From an unidentified bacterial endosymbiont (GTDB lineage: Bacteria > Pseudomonadota > Gammaproteobacteria > Enterobacterales > Enterobacteriaceae): 64,000 nucleotides of DNA. The stretch lies in contig NZ_OU963893.1 in the NCBI RefSeq assembly GCF_918797525.1, positions 2,852,001-2,916,000 of the forward strand. The letters run 5' to 3'. Of the stretch, positions 7,690 through 17,239 are shown one piece after another. The notes beneath the pieces were generated by a model. That model searched no databases, was not told the DNA's origin, and saw nothing but the letters and a program-made list of their open reading frames with translations. The stretch's first letter is position 1. Every line of letters begins with the position of its first letter. The translations under genes and the position numbers were made by a program.

Positions 7690-9960
7690 ATGTGCCCTAT
7701 ACGACAAAACCCTGTCCCTTCCAGCAGTTATCTTCAAAGAGTGCAGGATACCGCTGAAAAAAATAAATTCAATCATCTCACTTTTAAAATTTGCACACTA
7801 TTATCGTCTACCCAACAAAATGGGGATAGCGATCTTGCTATTGCCATTGGCAAAGCCTGGGAGGCTTGCAGGCAAAAGATGCCGATAGATCTCATATATA
7901 ATAACTGCAATATCAGCATAAATCAGAGTGGAAATTACAGCTATACTGTAGATATTAGCAATGATATTAAGAAAGAGCATTTCGAAAGCAGGACGACCGG
8001 CCTGGAAGCTCTCAACCAAAAATTATCCGCCATCCGTACGTTCAGTAAGATAAAAGAATTAAACCCTGACCTTAGAATTGACTTCAAGGTGTGGCACGAT
8101 AGCACTGGCAGGACAACGGCAAGAAATGCCGTAGACGCCGGAGAGGCTTTGAGTCAACCGAAAATATGTCTGGATCTCAGCGGAGCTTCACTTTTTAATA
8201 TTAATCTGAGTGGTCTTGATCTTCAGGATGTTCAGATGGAAAAGTCAGACTTGACTTATGCACAATTAACAGGAACAAATTTAACCAATGCAAATATGGC
8301 CAATGCAAGATTAACTGGAGCGGATCTCTGCAAAGCCAAACTCCAAAACGCAAACCTATCGGCAGCGGTTCTGATCAATGTAAACCTGGATGAAGCTAAT
8401 TTAACCAACGCTGACCTCGATTATGTAAGATTGACAGATTCAACGTTAAACGGCACGGAACTGTCTGGGGCAAACATGAACATTTCATTGCTGCAGAACA
8501 CGAAATTGACGAATGTAAATATGGATCATGCGAAACTTAACAATTCTCTCATAGTACAGTCTAACTTGACTAATGTTAATATGACAAACGCAAAAATTCA
8601 TAAGATTACCTTCAACAACGTCGTGTCGCTCAATTTGAATCTTAATAAAGCGGCTATTTCTTGTGCTAAAATTGAAGAGTCCATTTTCGAAGGAGCAAAT
8701 CTTGAGGGAGCGAACTTAGAGGATGCGGACATAGTTAATTCAGCTTTTGAAAATACCAATTTCAAAAGGACCAATCTGCTTCGGACAAAGTTTGAAAATG
8801 TTGACCTCGCCGGGGCTGATTTTCGGCAATCCAATGTGCCCCACGCAATAATAACCGGTGAAAATCATGCACAATGGGAACCCACACGGCTCGATCCTTT
8901 GACACGTGTTCATCTCGATAATGCTGTAGATGCGCCGCTTAACTTACCCGCACGCCCGGCCGACGTTCTCAATACAGGCTTACAAGAATTTGAAACTAAA
9001 ACAGCAAACCCGTCTGAAAACAATGCCGTTACGAGGAACAAAAAAGATTCTGCGAAAAGCCCGCCTTTCCCCGTCAGTGCAATGGACGGCAGGGATAACT
9101 TATTGTATGTCCAGTATAGCCTGCAAGCGATGGCGCAGGAAACGGACCCTGCCCTACGACAGCGAGCATTCGATACTTACTGCAATCAATACCTCAAACA
9201 GAATAATGTTGCGCTTCATACGCAAAGCGCTCTTTTTGAGCCGCCAGAGGGATCTTTACCCTTGCCTGCGGATGGGTTAAATATTGTACTTATGGGTCGT
9301 TCAGGCGGTGCGATTATCTGTTCCCCGGAGACATACCATAAGATGATAGCAGGCAAACAAACCGACGCGTGGAATAACGTTGGGGTATACAAATACGATG
9401 CGGGTAATCATAGCAGCGTGGAGCTATCTGCGAAAGAAATTAACTTCAGAACATTACTGGCAGAGGAATACCCCCAACTGCTGCCAGCCTGGGAAAAGGC
9501 TTACTACGGCGAATCTTATAATAAAATACTTGAGGTGCTTGACCTGCCGGAAGAGTTTGCCGCTCGTTTTGAGCAGGCCGCAGAAGTTCAAGCCCTCCCG
9601 AACGACAAGAAGCTTGTGGATGGATTCGCCAAACCAAAGCTGCTTGAGGCCTTTTCCCGATACTATACAGTTGATTCTGTCACGACCGCGGGAAGCCCTG
9701 CGAGCCTTACCCTGAATGCAGAACATGAACACAAATTGCTGTCAGCGCTTAAGCTCACTGATGAGCCACCCGAGAAGCAAGCACAGGCGCTGCTGGTTCT
9801 CGGGATGATAATGACCAAAGCATCGTCCACTAATCTGTTTGGCACCAACAACGATTCCCCGGAAGCACTACGGTATTACGCTTCAGCGCTTCTGTCAGCA
9901 GCGCACCAGCGCAGTTCAGACGTGGTGCCGAATGAAGCTCACAACCACTGGCAGTGGTAA
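7690..9960 (+). CDS. SopA/NleL-like pentapeptide-repeat E3 ubiquitin ligase, paralogue 1, frameshifted at its end
   Basis: This predicted secreted effector has three parts. Residues 1-150 form an N-terminal module shared by the three paralogues, with AWEACRQKMPID near 57 and FSKIKELNPDL near 118. Residues about 160-385 are a run of A(N/D)LXX pentapeptides forming a right-handed beta-helix. From about 470 the sequence resembles the HECT-like catalytic region of Salmonella SopA, including LSALKLTDEPPEKQAQALL, then FGTNNDSPEALRYYASALL. SopA and NleL are type III effectors that ubiquitinate host proteins through a cysteine about 30 residues from the C-terminus. Here the frame stops at 9958-9960, before that cysteine. 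Dropping one base near 9955 restores a tail ending PRAWQ at 10078 (795 residues). AAGGAA precedes the ATG. As written the product should lack ligase activity. Confidence 0.8.
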   Translation: MCPIRQNPVPSSSYLQRVQDTAEKNKFNHLTFKICTLLSSTQQNGDSDLAIAIGKAWEACRQKMPIDLIYNNCNISINQSGNYSYTVDISNDIKKEHFESRTTGLEALNQKLSAIRTFSKIKELNPDLRIDFKVWHDSTGRTTARNAVDAGEALSQPKICLDLSGASLFNINLSGLDLQDVQMEKSDLTYAQLTGTNLTNANMANARLTGADLCKAKLQNANLSAAVLINVNLDEANLTNADLDYVRLTDSTLNGTELSGANMNISLLQNTKLTNVNMDHAKLNNSLIVQSNLTNVNMTNAKIHKITFNNVVSLNLNLNKAAISCAKIEESIFEGANLEGANLEDADIVNSAFENTNFKRTNLLRTKFENVDLAGADFRQSNVPHAIITGENHAQWEPTRLDPLTRVHLDNAVDAPLNLPARPADVLNTGLQEFETKTANPSENNAVTRNKKDSAKSPPFPVSAMDGRDNLLYVQYSLQAMAQETDPALRQRAFDTYCNQYLKQNNVALHTQSALFEPPEGSLPLPADGLNIVLMGRSGGAIICSPETYHKMIAGKQTDAWNNVGVYKYDAGNHSSVELSAKEINFRTLLAEEYPQLLPAWEKAYYGESYNKILEVLDLPEEFAARFEQAAEVQALPNDKKLVDGFAKPKLLEAFSRYYTVDSVTTAGSPASLTLNAEHEHKLLSALKLTDEPPEKQAQALLVLGMIMTKASSTNLFGTNNDSPEALRYYASALLSAAHQRSSDVVPNEAHNHWQW

Positions 9961-10078
9961 ACTTCTCAGTGATTCTTGTACGCAAGAACTTTATTTAACA
10001 ATGCGAACTTATCTCTTTGAGGAAGTGCATGATAGCAAGAAAATATTTACACGATTAATGCCCCGGGCCTGGCAGTAA
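9956..10078 (+). pseudogene. Displaced C-terminal segment of SopA-like paralogue 1, with the catalytic cysteine
   Basis: In the +1 frame relative to the preceding gene, this segment reads GKLLSDSCTQELYL and ends RLMPRAWQ. It aligns with the ends of paralogue 2 (LLGDNCSSQLF, ending PRPWQ) and paralogue 3 (TGDFCSNEL, ending PEPWQ). The TGT at 9977-9979 is the predicted catalytic cysteine, 32 residues from the end as in paralogue 2. Between the CAG (Gln) at 9952-9954 and the CTT at 9962 there are seven bases where paralogue 2 has six, which fits a one-base insertion. It could be a true frameshift or a sequence error. Confidence 0.75.
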
Positions 10079-10218
10079 CAGAAGTATAATTCTCGCTTGC
10101 CGTTGTTCACGTTAAACGTATTACCGGCATATAGACTTTCATCAATGTAATTGCTTCAGGTTATTAACTATATGGAGAAAGCTCCCCACTGTAAGCTGTT
10201 TTACAAAAGGAGAACATA

Positions 10219-12375
10219 ATGTTCCGATTAAAAGCCATATCTAATAAGGTAAGGGTACAGTGTAATAAACCACCCGCCAACCACATAAAAAAAACTGAAA
10301 ACATAGAGCGGGATATTACTCATCTCTTCTCGATAGCAAGTGCGAATGCGAGTAATAACACACTGGCAGCCGCTATTGGTCATGCATGGGAGACTTCTGA
10401 CAAGAAGCCTCCGGTAAATTTTGAATATGAAGGTTTTAACATTGAGATACGGAAAAATGGAGATCTTAGTTTTGTAGCTATTATCAAAAAAAATGAGCAG
10501 GAACACCTTTTTGAAGTTCATTTCGATAATCCCGACAGATTTAGCCAATACATTTCGGCCATGCACAGGTTTAGTAAAATAAAACAACTAAACCCTGAAC
10601 TGGAAATTAACTTCAAAACATGCGAGCGTTGTACTGCAAATGAGAAATGTGGTACTAATGGAACGCTTAAACAAGCCCATGAGGCGCCTAAAATAGGTCT
10701 GGATCTCAGTCACGCTGAGCTCAGGCGGGCCAATTTAAGTGGGCTGGATCTGCAATATACTGAGATGCATCATGCACAGTTAACCAATGCGAAGTTAATT
10801 GGCACAAATTTAACGAGTGCCAATCTTAATTCGGCGAGTTTCACTGACTCGACATTAGTTAATGTCAATATGCGCGATACTGACCTTCGATTGTCGGGTT
10901 TTGATAATAGCCATATAACAGACGTAGATATGACAAATGCACAACTCGATAATGTCACGATCGCCAATACAACGTCAACTAACTTAACTCTTGCGGGGGC
11001 AACGCTAAACGATGGATGGATAACTACGTCGTCCTTCAAAAATGCGAATTTTTCAGGGGCACAGCTTGAAAGAACATCTTTCATGCTGACTAATTTAGAT
11101 GATGCCAATCTACAATCCAGCAATCTCACGCAGACCACATTCGCTTTCGTCAGTATGGACCGTACTGATTTCAGGAAAACTCATTTACAACGTGCAAATA
11201 TAAGGGCTAAAGAATGTCAACAATGGGACCGTGCACTGCTCGAACCATCAAGTCAATTTCAATTAGATAGAGCCAGATTTAACCCGCTGGACCTTCCTGC
11301 CCGTTCGGTTAACGTTCTTCGTGAGGGCTTACAACAGTTTGAAAATAACAGAACTCGAAACTCTGCAAATAAACCCGCAATGGCTGGCAATGATAATTTA
11401 CTCTATCTGCAATATACCCTGCAGGCGATGAGGCAGCGAACCGACCCTGCTCTACAACAGCGAGCCACCGATATTTACTGCAATCAGTACCTCAAACAAA
11501 ATAACGTTGCGCTTCACACGCAAAGCGCTCTTTTTGAGCCGCCAGAGAGTTCCTTGCCCTTGCCTGAAGATGGGTTAAATATCGTACTTATGGGGCGTTC
11601 TGGCGGTGCGCTTATCTGTTCCCCGGAAACTTACCATAAGATGATAACAGGTGAAGAAAGCGACGCATGGAATAACATTGGGGTGTACAAATTTGATGCC
11701 GGGAACCACAGCAGCGTGGAGCTTTCGGCGAAACAATTTCACTTCAGAAGACTCCTGGCAGAGGAGTACCCGAAACTGCTGCCAGCCTGGGAAAAGGCTA
11801 ACATCGGCAGTGCTTTTGCGAAAGTCCTTGAAGCGCTTGACCTGCCGGAAGAGTTTGCCGCTCGTTTTCAGGAGGCTGCAGAAGTCAAAGCCCTCCCGGA
11901 TAACAAAAAGCTTGTGAATGGTTTCGCCAAAACAAAGCTGCTTGAGGCCTTTTCCCGATACTATACAGTACATTCTGTCACGACAGCCGGAAGCCCTGCG
12001 AGCCTGAAGCTGAATGCAGATCATCAACATAAGTTGCTTTCAGCGCTTAAGCTCACTAATGCGCCACCCGAGAAGCAAGCACAGACGCTGCTGGTTCTCG
12101 GGATGATAATGACTAAAGCATCATCCATTACTCTGTTTGGCACCGAAAATGACTCTCCGGAAGCACTTCGTTATTACGCTTCAGCGCTCCTGTCAGCTGC
12201 ACAGACGCTCAGTTCTGACGTGGGTTCGAACGCCACCTACCGGTTTTGGCAAACAGCGCTTCTTGGTGATAACTGTTCAAGTCAACTGTTTATCCAGATG
12301 CAAACTCATCTCAAACAGGAATTGCCTGAAAGCAAAAATATGCTTGAGCTAATAATGCCCAGGCCCTGGCAATAA
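10219..12375 (+). CDS. SopA/NleL-like pentapeptide-repeat E3 ubiquitin ligase, paralogue 2
   Basis: This intact 718-residue member of the triplet has the shared N-terminal module at about 40-135 (AWETSDKKPPVNFEYEGF; FSKIKQLNPELEI) and pentapeptide repeats from about 160 to 335. Its C-terminal SopA-like catalytic region runs from about 385, with MGRSGGALICSPETYHKM, then KLTNAPPEKQAQTLLVLG. The proposed catalytic Cys686 (TGT 12274-12276) lies in GDNCSSQLF, 32 residues from the end; SopA Cys753 is 29 from its end. The C-terminal half is nearly the same as in paralogue 1, while the repeat region differs. AAGGAG precedes the ATG by seven bases, and the gene is 140 bases after paralogue 1. Ligase function and delivery into host cells are inferred from family resemblance. 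Confidence 0.85.
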   Translation: MFRLKAISNKVRVQCNKPPANHIKKTENIERDITHLFSIASANASNNTLAAAIGHAWETSDKKPPVNFEYEGFNIEIRKNGDLSFVAIIKKNEQEHLFEVHFDNPDRFSQYISAMHRFSKIKQLNPELEINFKTCERCTANEKCGTNGTLKQAHEAPKIGLDLSHAELRRANLSGLDLQYTEMHHAQLTNAKLIGTNLTSANLNSASFTDSTLVNVNMRDTDLRLSGFDNSHITDVDMTNAQLDNVTIANTTSTNLTLAGATLNDGWITTSSFKNANFSGAQLERTSFMLTNLDDANLQSSNLTQTTFAFVSMDRTDFRKTHLQRANIRAKECQQWDRALLEPSSQFQLDRARFNPLDLPARSVNVLREGLQQFENNRTRNSANKPAMAGNDNLLYLQYTLQAMRQRTDPALQQRATDIYCNQYLKQNNVALHTQSALFEPPESSLPLPEDGLNIVLMGRSGGALICSPETYHKMITGEESDAWNNIGVYKFDAGNHSSVELSAKQFHFRRLLAEEYPKLLPAWEKANIGSAFAKVLEALDLPEEFAARFQEAAEVKALPDNKKLVNGFAKTKLLEAFSRYYTVHSVTTAGSPASLKLNADHQHKLLSALKLTNAPPEKQAQTLLVLGMIMTKASSITLFGTENDSPEALRYYASALLSAAQTLSSDVGSNATYRFWQTALLGDNCSSQLFIQMQTHLKQELPESKNMLELIMPRPWQ

Positions 12376-12434
12376 TTAAATATTATTTTGGCACAATGTT
12401 AAGAAAGACATATTTTTTCACAAGGAGATACATA

Positions 12435-14885
12435 ATGATCTCATGTAAAAATAACGCCGCCCTATCTCATTCACAAACTGATAATTTTCCAACAAAAGTT
12501 AGCGATGCAACCATAATAAAGTGTGATATTAAAGACATATTCACCACTGAAACCATCACTAATAGCAGAGTCGCACTCGCTTTAGGTATCGCATGGGACG
12601 CTTGCGGACAAAAACTGCCAGTAGAATTTCAGTACGAGGGTTACCGTGTTGAATTGAAAGAAAGTGGGAAATTCAGCTTGAGCATAAGTATCAAAAATGC
12701 GACTAGTGAACACAATTTTGAGATGCGTTTCAACACGCCATACGAAGCCCTTCAATATCTGACAGCCATGCATACCTTCAGTAAAATACAGGAATTAAAT
12801 CCTCACCATGAGATTCATTTTGCCACGTTGAAGGATCCGTGTGACGCCGATAAATCAATGGATGAGCACCAGGCAATTTGCCTGAATCTCGAGGATGCTG
12901 ACCTTAAGCGCGCTAACCTCAGTGGAATGAGTCTTAAGAATATTCATATGCAAAATGCAAATTTAACTAATGCAAAATTAATCGGTACCGATTTAACTAA
13001 TGCAAATATGGACGCTGCAATTTTTACTGGTGCAGACTTGAGCGGTGCAAAATTAGAAAATGCAGAACTGGAAAGTACTGACCTGACAAATGTAAATTTG
13101 AGCCAGACCAATTTATCCAAGGCTAACCTGGATTATGCTACAATGGCAGCAACGAACCTATATTGTGCGAAATTAGAAAACGCAACGCTTGATTACGCTA
13201 AAATGACCGATGTCAATCTGAACGAAGCGAATCTAAAAAATGCCTCTCTATGTTCCACGTCCATACTCAATTCGACGTTGGGCGGCACTAATCTCATCAA
13301 TGCCGACCTCACCCGGATAGAAATGAAAGAAGCGGCGTTAACAAATGTAGATTTGACCGGAGCAAACCTGACCGAGGTTAAAATGGTGAACACTCGCTTA
13401 TCTAATGTTAAGATGACAAAAGCATGCCTTATCAATGCTAACCTTAAGGGGGTAGAAGCAACGAACTTAAATCTTCACAAGGCAGATCTCTACCAAACAG
13501 AAATAGAACAATCCTCACTCATAAAAGCGAACTTACAGGAAGCTAATTTAAATAAAGCAATTATAACCAGCTCAAATTTGAATCATGCAACTCTCAATAA
13601 AAGCAGTATGTTTAAAGCCGCTTTCATAAATAACAGTATGATCGGTACAGATTTTCGCGATAGTTATTTATCCCTTGCAGATATAAATACTGAAAATTAT
13701 CAACAGTGGGATCCCGCCGTGATGGAACCTACCATGCGTTTTCAGCTTGATAAAGAGCTTAACAACCCAACTAATTATGCGGCGCGTTCGGTTGATGTTC
13801 TCACTACCGGTCTACAACTCTTTGAAAACAGTACGTCGACAACGCCGGAGAACAGCACCGTTGAAGGGGGCAAAACTGATGCTAAGAAAAAAAAACCTGC
13901 CGCTGTCACCGCATTGGATGGCGACCATAATTTACTCTACCTGCACTATACCCTGCAGGCTCTGGCGCAGGAAGCCGACCCTGCCTTGCAACAGCGGGCC
14001 CTGGCTATTTACCGCGATAAATACCTGACACAGGCGAAAGTGGCCCTACATACTCAAAGCATACTTTTTGAGCAACCAGACAGTTCATTACCCTTGCTTC
14101 AGGATGGCGTGAATATGGTGATTATGGGCCGTTCAGGCGGTGCGCTGCTCTGCTCACCCGAAACATATCAAAAGATGATCAATGCAGAAAAAGGCGCATG
14201 GAATAACATTAGTCTCTGCAATTACGATGCAAAAAATAAATGTAGCGTTGAACTTGCTGCAAAAGAGATTAATTTAAGAACGCAACTGGCAGCAGACTAC
14301 CCAACCTTATTACCAGCCTGGAGAAAAGCTAATCTGGGGGGGGCTTTTATTAAGCTCCTTAACGGACTCGATCTACCGGGAAACGTTGTCGCACGTTTTC
14401 AGGATGCCGCAGAAGTTAAAGCCCTCCCGAAAGATAAGAAGATCGTGGATGTTGCCGGAAAGCTGGAGTTAGCCGAAATTTTTGGTAAATTCTCTACCCC
14501 TCATGTTGCGGCGAGTGGTGCGGTGCTGAACGCTGAACATCAAAAACAACTGCTTTCAGCCCTTGATCTGGAGAATGCCACTCCCGGAAAGCAGGCGTAC
14601 GCGTTGCTTAGCGTCGGGACGATAATGACAAGAGCATCATCCAGCGCGGTGTTCGGCACCCCGAAAAATACGCCTGAACCGCTGCGACTCTATGCCTCAG
14701 CCCTCTTGTCAGCAGCGCATCAGCTCAAGCCAGGCATGTTAGACAATAACAAATACCAGTCCTGGCAGAAGCAACTTACCGGGGACTTCTGCTCAAATGA
14801 GCTTTCCCGGGAGTTGGTAACTTATCTCACACAAAACGATCCTGATAGAATGCTTGAAAAATTAATGCCCGAACCCTGGCAGTAA
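12435..14885 (+). CDS. SopA/NleL-like pentapeptide-repeat E3 ubiquitin ligase, paralogue 3
   Basis: This is the longest of the triplet, 816 residues from the ATG at 12435. That start has AAGGAG seven bases ahead; the frame opens 13 codons earlier at 12396 with no ribosome site. The shared N-terminal module (AWDACGQKLPVEFQYEGY; FSKIQELNPHHEI) is followed by a very regular pentapeptide beta-helix at about 148-415. The catalytic-like region from about 497 includes MGRSGGALLCSPETYQKM and LDLENATPGKQAYALL, then SSSAVFGTPKNTPEPLRLYASALL. This is the closest of the three to SopA, which has ATPQKQA and [23 protein letters not shown]. Predicted catalytic Cys786 (TGC 14790-14792) lies in GDFCSNEL, 30 residues from the end. 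It is 59 bases after paralogue 2, so the two may share a transcript. Confidence 0.85.
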   Translation: MISCKNNAALSHSQTDNFPTKVSDATIIKCDIKDIFTTETITNSRVALALGIAWDACGQKLPVEFQYEGYRVELKESGKFSLSISIKNATSEHNFEMRFNTPYEALQYLTAMHTFSKIQELNPHHEIHFATLKDPCDADKSMDEHQAICLNLEDADLKRANLSGMSLKNIHMQNANLTNAKLIGTDLTNANMDAAIFTGADLSGAKLENAELESTDLTNVNLSQTNLSKANLDYATMAATNLYCAKLENATLDYAKMTDVNLNEANLKNASLCSTSILNSTLGGTNLINADLTRIEMKEAALTNVDLTGANLTEVKMVNTRLSNVKMTKACLINANLKGVEATNLNLHKADLYQTEIEQSSLIKANLQEANLNKAIITSSNLNHATLNKSSMFKAAFINNSMIGTDFRDSYLSLADINTENYQQWDPAVMEPTMRFQLDKELNNPTNYAARSVDVLTTGLQLFENSTSTTPENSTVEGGKTDAKKKKPAAVTALDGDHNLLYLHYTLQALAQEADPALQQRALAIYRDKYLTQAKVALHTQSILFEQPDSSLPLLQDGVNMVIMGRSGGALLCSPETYQKMINAEKGAWNNISLCNYDAKNKCSVELAAKEINLRTQLAADYPTLLPAWRKANLGGAFIKLLNGLDLPGNVVARFQDAAEVKALPKDKKIVDVAGKLELAEIFGKFSTPHVAASGAVLNAEHQKQLLSALDLENATPGKQAYALLSVGTIMTRASSSAVFGTPKNTPEPLRLYASALLSAAHQLKPGMLDNNKYQSWQKQLTGDFCSNELSRELVTYLTQNDPDRMLEKLMPEPWQ

Positions 14886-15068
14886 ACACATTGACGACAT
14901 TTTTCTGCCAGATGTTCTGATTTTGGTCGGCTGTAAGTCATTTGAATGATGCAGTGGTAAACGTATGACCTTCGTTAATGTTGCTAAATTTAATAGACAA
15001 TTCCCCTTCTTTACCCTGTAAGCTAGTCATTCCCGGGTGATAGCTGATTTACAGAAGGAAAACTAAGG
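14886..15068 (+). other. Right junction of the island and nudL leader
   Basis: This 183-base stretch lies between paralogue 3 and nudL. It contains no ORF and no clear terminator. The segment TGTAAGCT followed by TTTACAGAAGGA resembles the leader of paralogue 2 (TGTAAGCT...TTTACAAAAGGA), so this region may have been duplicated with the genes or may be the original junction. Since nudL is normally translated right after pabB, it must now use a promoter here or read-through from the island. Confidence 0.4.
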
Positions 15069-15647
15069 GTGGAGAAAGAGAACCTTACGCTGGATGATTT
15101 TCTGTCGCGTTTTCAGCTTTTGCGGCCAAACGTCACCCGCGAAGCCCTGAACCTGCGTCAGGCGGCCGTGCTCATTCCAGTGGTGCGACGTGAACAACCC
15201 GGTCTGCTGCTGACGCAGCGTTCCCCGCATATGCGTAAACATCCCGGCCAGGTTGCGTTTCCGGGCGGCGCGGTGGATAGCACAGATGCCTCGCTGATTG
15301 CCGCAGCGCTGCGTGAAGCGCAGGAAGAGGTCGCCATTCCGCCTGACGCCGTTGAGGTTATTGGCATGCTCCCACCGGTGAACAGCGTGACCGGGTTTCA
15401 GGTCACCCCGGTGGTTGGCATTATCCCGCCGGATCTTCAGTATCATGCCAGCGTCGATGAAGTTTCAGCGGTATTTGAAATGCCGCTGGAGGAGGCCCTG
15501 CGCCTGAGCCGTTATCATCCTCTTGATATTCAGCGTCGGGGTCATGCTCAGCGGGTCTGGTTGTCCTGGTACCAGCATTATTTTGTCTGGGGCATGACGG
15601 CGGGGATCATCCGTGAACTGGCGCTGCAGATCGGCCTGAAACCTTGA
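15069..15647 (+). CDS. nudL: Nudix hydrolase NudL (putative CoA pyrophosphatase)
   Basis: NudL (YeaB) is a Nudix-fold hydrolase of the subgroup linked to CoA diphosphatase activity. It has 192 residues, the E. coli length. The Nudix core is [23 protein letters not shown] (residues about 73-95), with the catalytic REAQEEV helix; the upstream [11 protein letters not shown] segment marks the CoA-type subgroup. The start is GTG, with AAGG directly before it and AGAAGGA about 12 bases before. In E. coli nudL abuts pabB; here 7.6 kb of foreign-looking DNA separates them. Confidence 0.93.
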   Translation: MEKENLTLDDFLSRFQLLRPNVTREALNLRQAAVLIPVVRREQPGLLLTQRSPHMRKHPGQVAFPGGAVDSTDASLIAAALREAQEEVAIPPDAVEVIGMLPPVNSVTGFQVTPVVGIIPPDLQYHASVDEVSAVFEMPLEEALRLSRYHPLDIQRRGHAQRVWLSWYQHYFVWGMTAGIIRELALQIGLKP

Positions 15648-15831
15648 CTGTACTTTACATTCCGCGCTCTACAGCCCGGTTTGCGATCGGCGTCGCGCTA
15701 TTAGCAAAACCGTCGTTAACCATTAGTTTAATTCATGTGAATAGTTAAGCCGAGGTTGATGTTCCCTCTTACACTATGCGCAGTTAAAACATCGTTACCG
15801 GAACCCCGGTAACCCTGTCAGGAGTGTGAAA

Positions 15832-17196
15832 GTGATTAGTATATTCGACATGTTCAAAGTGGGGATTGGTCCTTCTTCTTCCCACACTGTAGGGCCGATG
15901 AAGGCCGGTAAACAGTTCGTCGATGACCTGGTCGAAAAAGGATTACTGGAAAGCGTTACCCGTGTTGCCGTCGATGTCTACGGCTCGCTGTCATTAACGG
16001 GTAAAGGCCACCACACCGATATCGCCATTATTATGGGTCTGGCGGGAAATATGCCAGACACTGTAGATATTGATGCCATTCCGGCATTTATTCGCGACGT
16101 AGAAACGCGCGGTCGCCTGCTGCTGGCGAACGGCCAGCATGAAGTGGATTTCCCGCAGGATGACGGCATGCGTTTTCGTAGCGACAATCTGTCGCTGCAT
16201 GAGAACGGCATGACCATTCATGCCTGGAGCGGCGAACAAGAAATATACCGCAAAACCTATTATTCCATCGGTGGTGGCTTCATTGTTGATGAAGAGCACT
16301 TTGGCAAAGACAGCGCAGGCGACGTTAACGTACCCTATCCGTTCAAGTCTGCTGCCGAAATGCTGTCGTTTTGCAAGGAGACCGGCCTCTCCCTTTCCGG
16401 CATGGTGATGCAGAACGAACTGGCGCTGCACAGCAAAAAAGAGATTGAAGACTATTTTGCTAACGTATGGCAAACCATGCGCGCCTGTATCGATCGTGGA
16501 ATGAATACTGAAGGCGTACTGCCAGGGCCGCTGCGCGTGCCGCGTCGTGCCTCTGCGCTGCGCCGGATGCTGGTCACCACCGACAAATTCTCCAATGACC
16601 CGATGAACGTGGTTGACTGGGTGAATATGTTTGCTCTGGCGGTTAATGAAGAAAACGCCGCAGGTGGACGTGTCGTAACGGCCCCGACCAACGGGGCGTG
16701 CGGCATTGTTCCGGCGGTGCTGGCCTATTACGACCACTTTATTGAACCCGTCACCCCGGATATCTATATCCGTTATTTCCTTGCCTCGGGCGCGATTGGC
16801 GCGCTGTATAAGATGAACGCGTCAATCTCTGGCGCAGAAGTTGGCTGTCAGGGTGAAGTGGGTGTGGCATGTTCTATGGCGGCCGCGGGTCTGGCAGAAC
16901 TGCTGGGCGCAAGCCCGGAACAGGTTTGTGTTGCAGCAGAGATCGGTATGGAACATAACCTCGGTCTGACCTGCGACCCGGTTGCAGGCCAGGTACAGGT
17001 CCCTTGTATTGAGCGTAACGCAATCGCGTCGGTGAAAGCGATCAACGCCTCCCGTATGGCGATGCGTCGGACCAGCGAACCTCGTGTTTCACTGGATAAG
17101 GTCATTGAAACCATGTACGAAACCGGCAAAGACATGAACGCCAAATACCGTGAAACCTCACGGGGCGGCCTGGCTATTAAGGTGCAGTGCGACTAA
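15832..17196 (+). CDS. sdaA: L-serine dehydratase (deaminase) 1
   Basis: SdaA deaminates L-serine to pyruvate and ammonia using an oxygen-sensitive [4Fe-4S] cluster. The 454-residue product has the beta-domain start [22 protein letters not shown] and the catalytic alpha-domain. Likely cluster cysteines lie in [11 protein letters not shown] and [16 protein letters not shown]. The frame opens two codons earlier at a GTG (15826), but the GTG at 15832 matches the conserved start and has GGAG seven bases upstream. The 184 bases between nudL and sdaA should hold its promoter; I see no definite regulator site there. Confidence 0.96.
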   Translation: MISIFDMFKVGIGPSSSHTVGPMKAGKQFVDDLVEKGLLESVTRVAVDVYGSLSLTGKGHHTDIAIIMGLAGNMPDTVDIDAIPAFIRDVETRGRLLLANGQHEVDFPQDDGMRFRSDNLSLHENGMTIHAWSGEQEIYRKTYYSIGGGFIVDEEHFGKDSAGDVNVPYPFKSAAEMLSFCKETGLSLSGMVMQNELALHSKKEIEDYFANVWQTMRACIDRGMNTEGVLPGPLRVPRRASALRRMLVTTDKFSNDPMNVVDWVNMFALAVNEENAAGGRVVTAPTNGACGIVPAVLAYYDHFIEPVTPDIYIRYFLASGAIGALYKMNASISGAEVGCQGEVGVACSMAAAGLAELLGASPEQVCVAAEIGMEHNLGLTCDPVAGQVQVPCIERNAIASVKAINASRMAMRRTSEPRVSLDKVIETMYETGKDMNAKYRETSRGGLAIKVQCD

Positions 17197-17239
17197 TCCA
17201 TGCTTTCGCCCGTCTGCCACGGATGGGCAAAATTTGCTT

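Noticed and set aside
8160..13700. Repeating DNA pattern in the SopA-like genes that might suggest a repeat array or CRISPR
   Set aside because: The periodicity is 15 bases and coding, from A(N/D)LXX pentapeptides; there are no identical repeats with unique spacers.
15826..15831. GTG at 15826 as the sdaA start
   Set aside because: The GTG two codons later fits the conserved protein start and has the right distance from GGAG.
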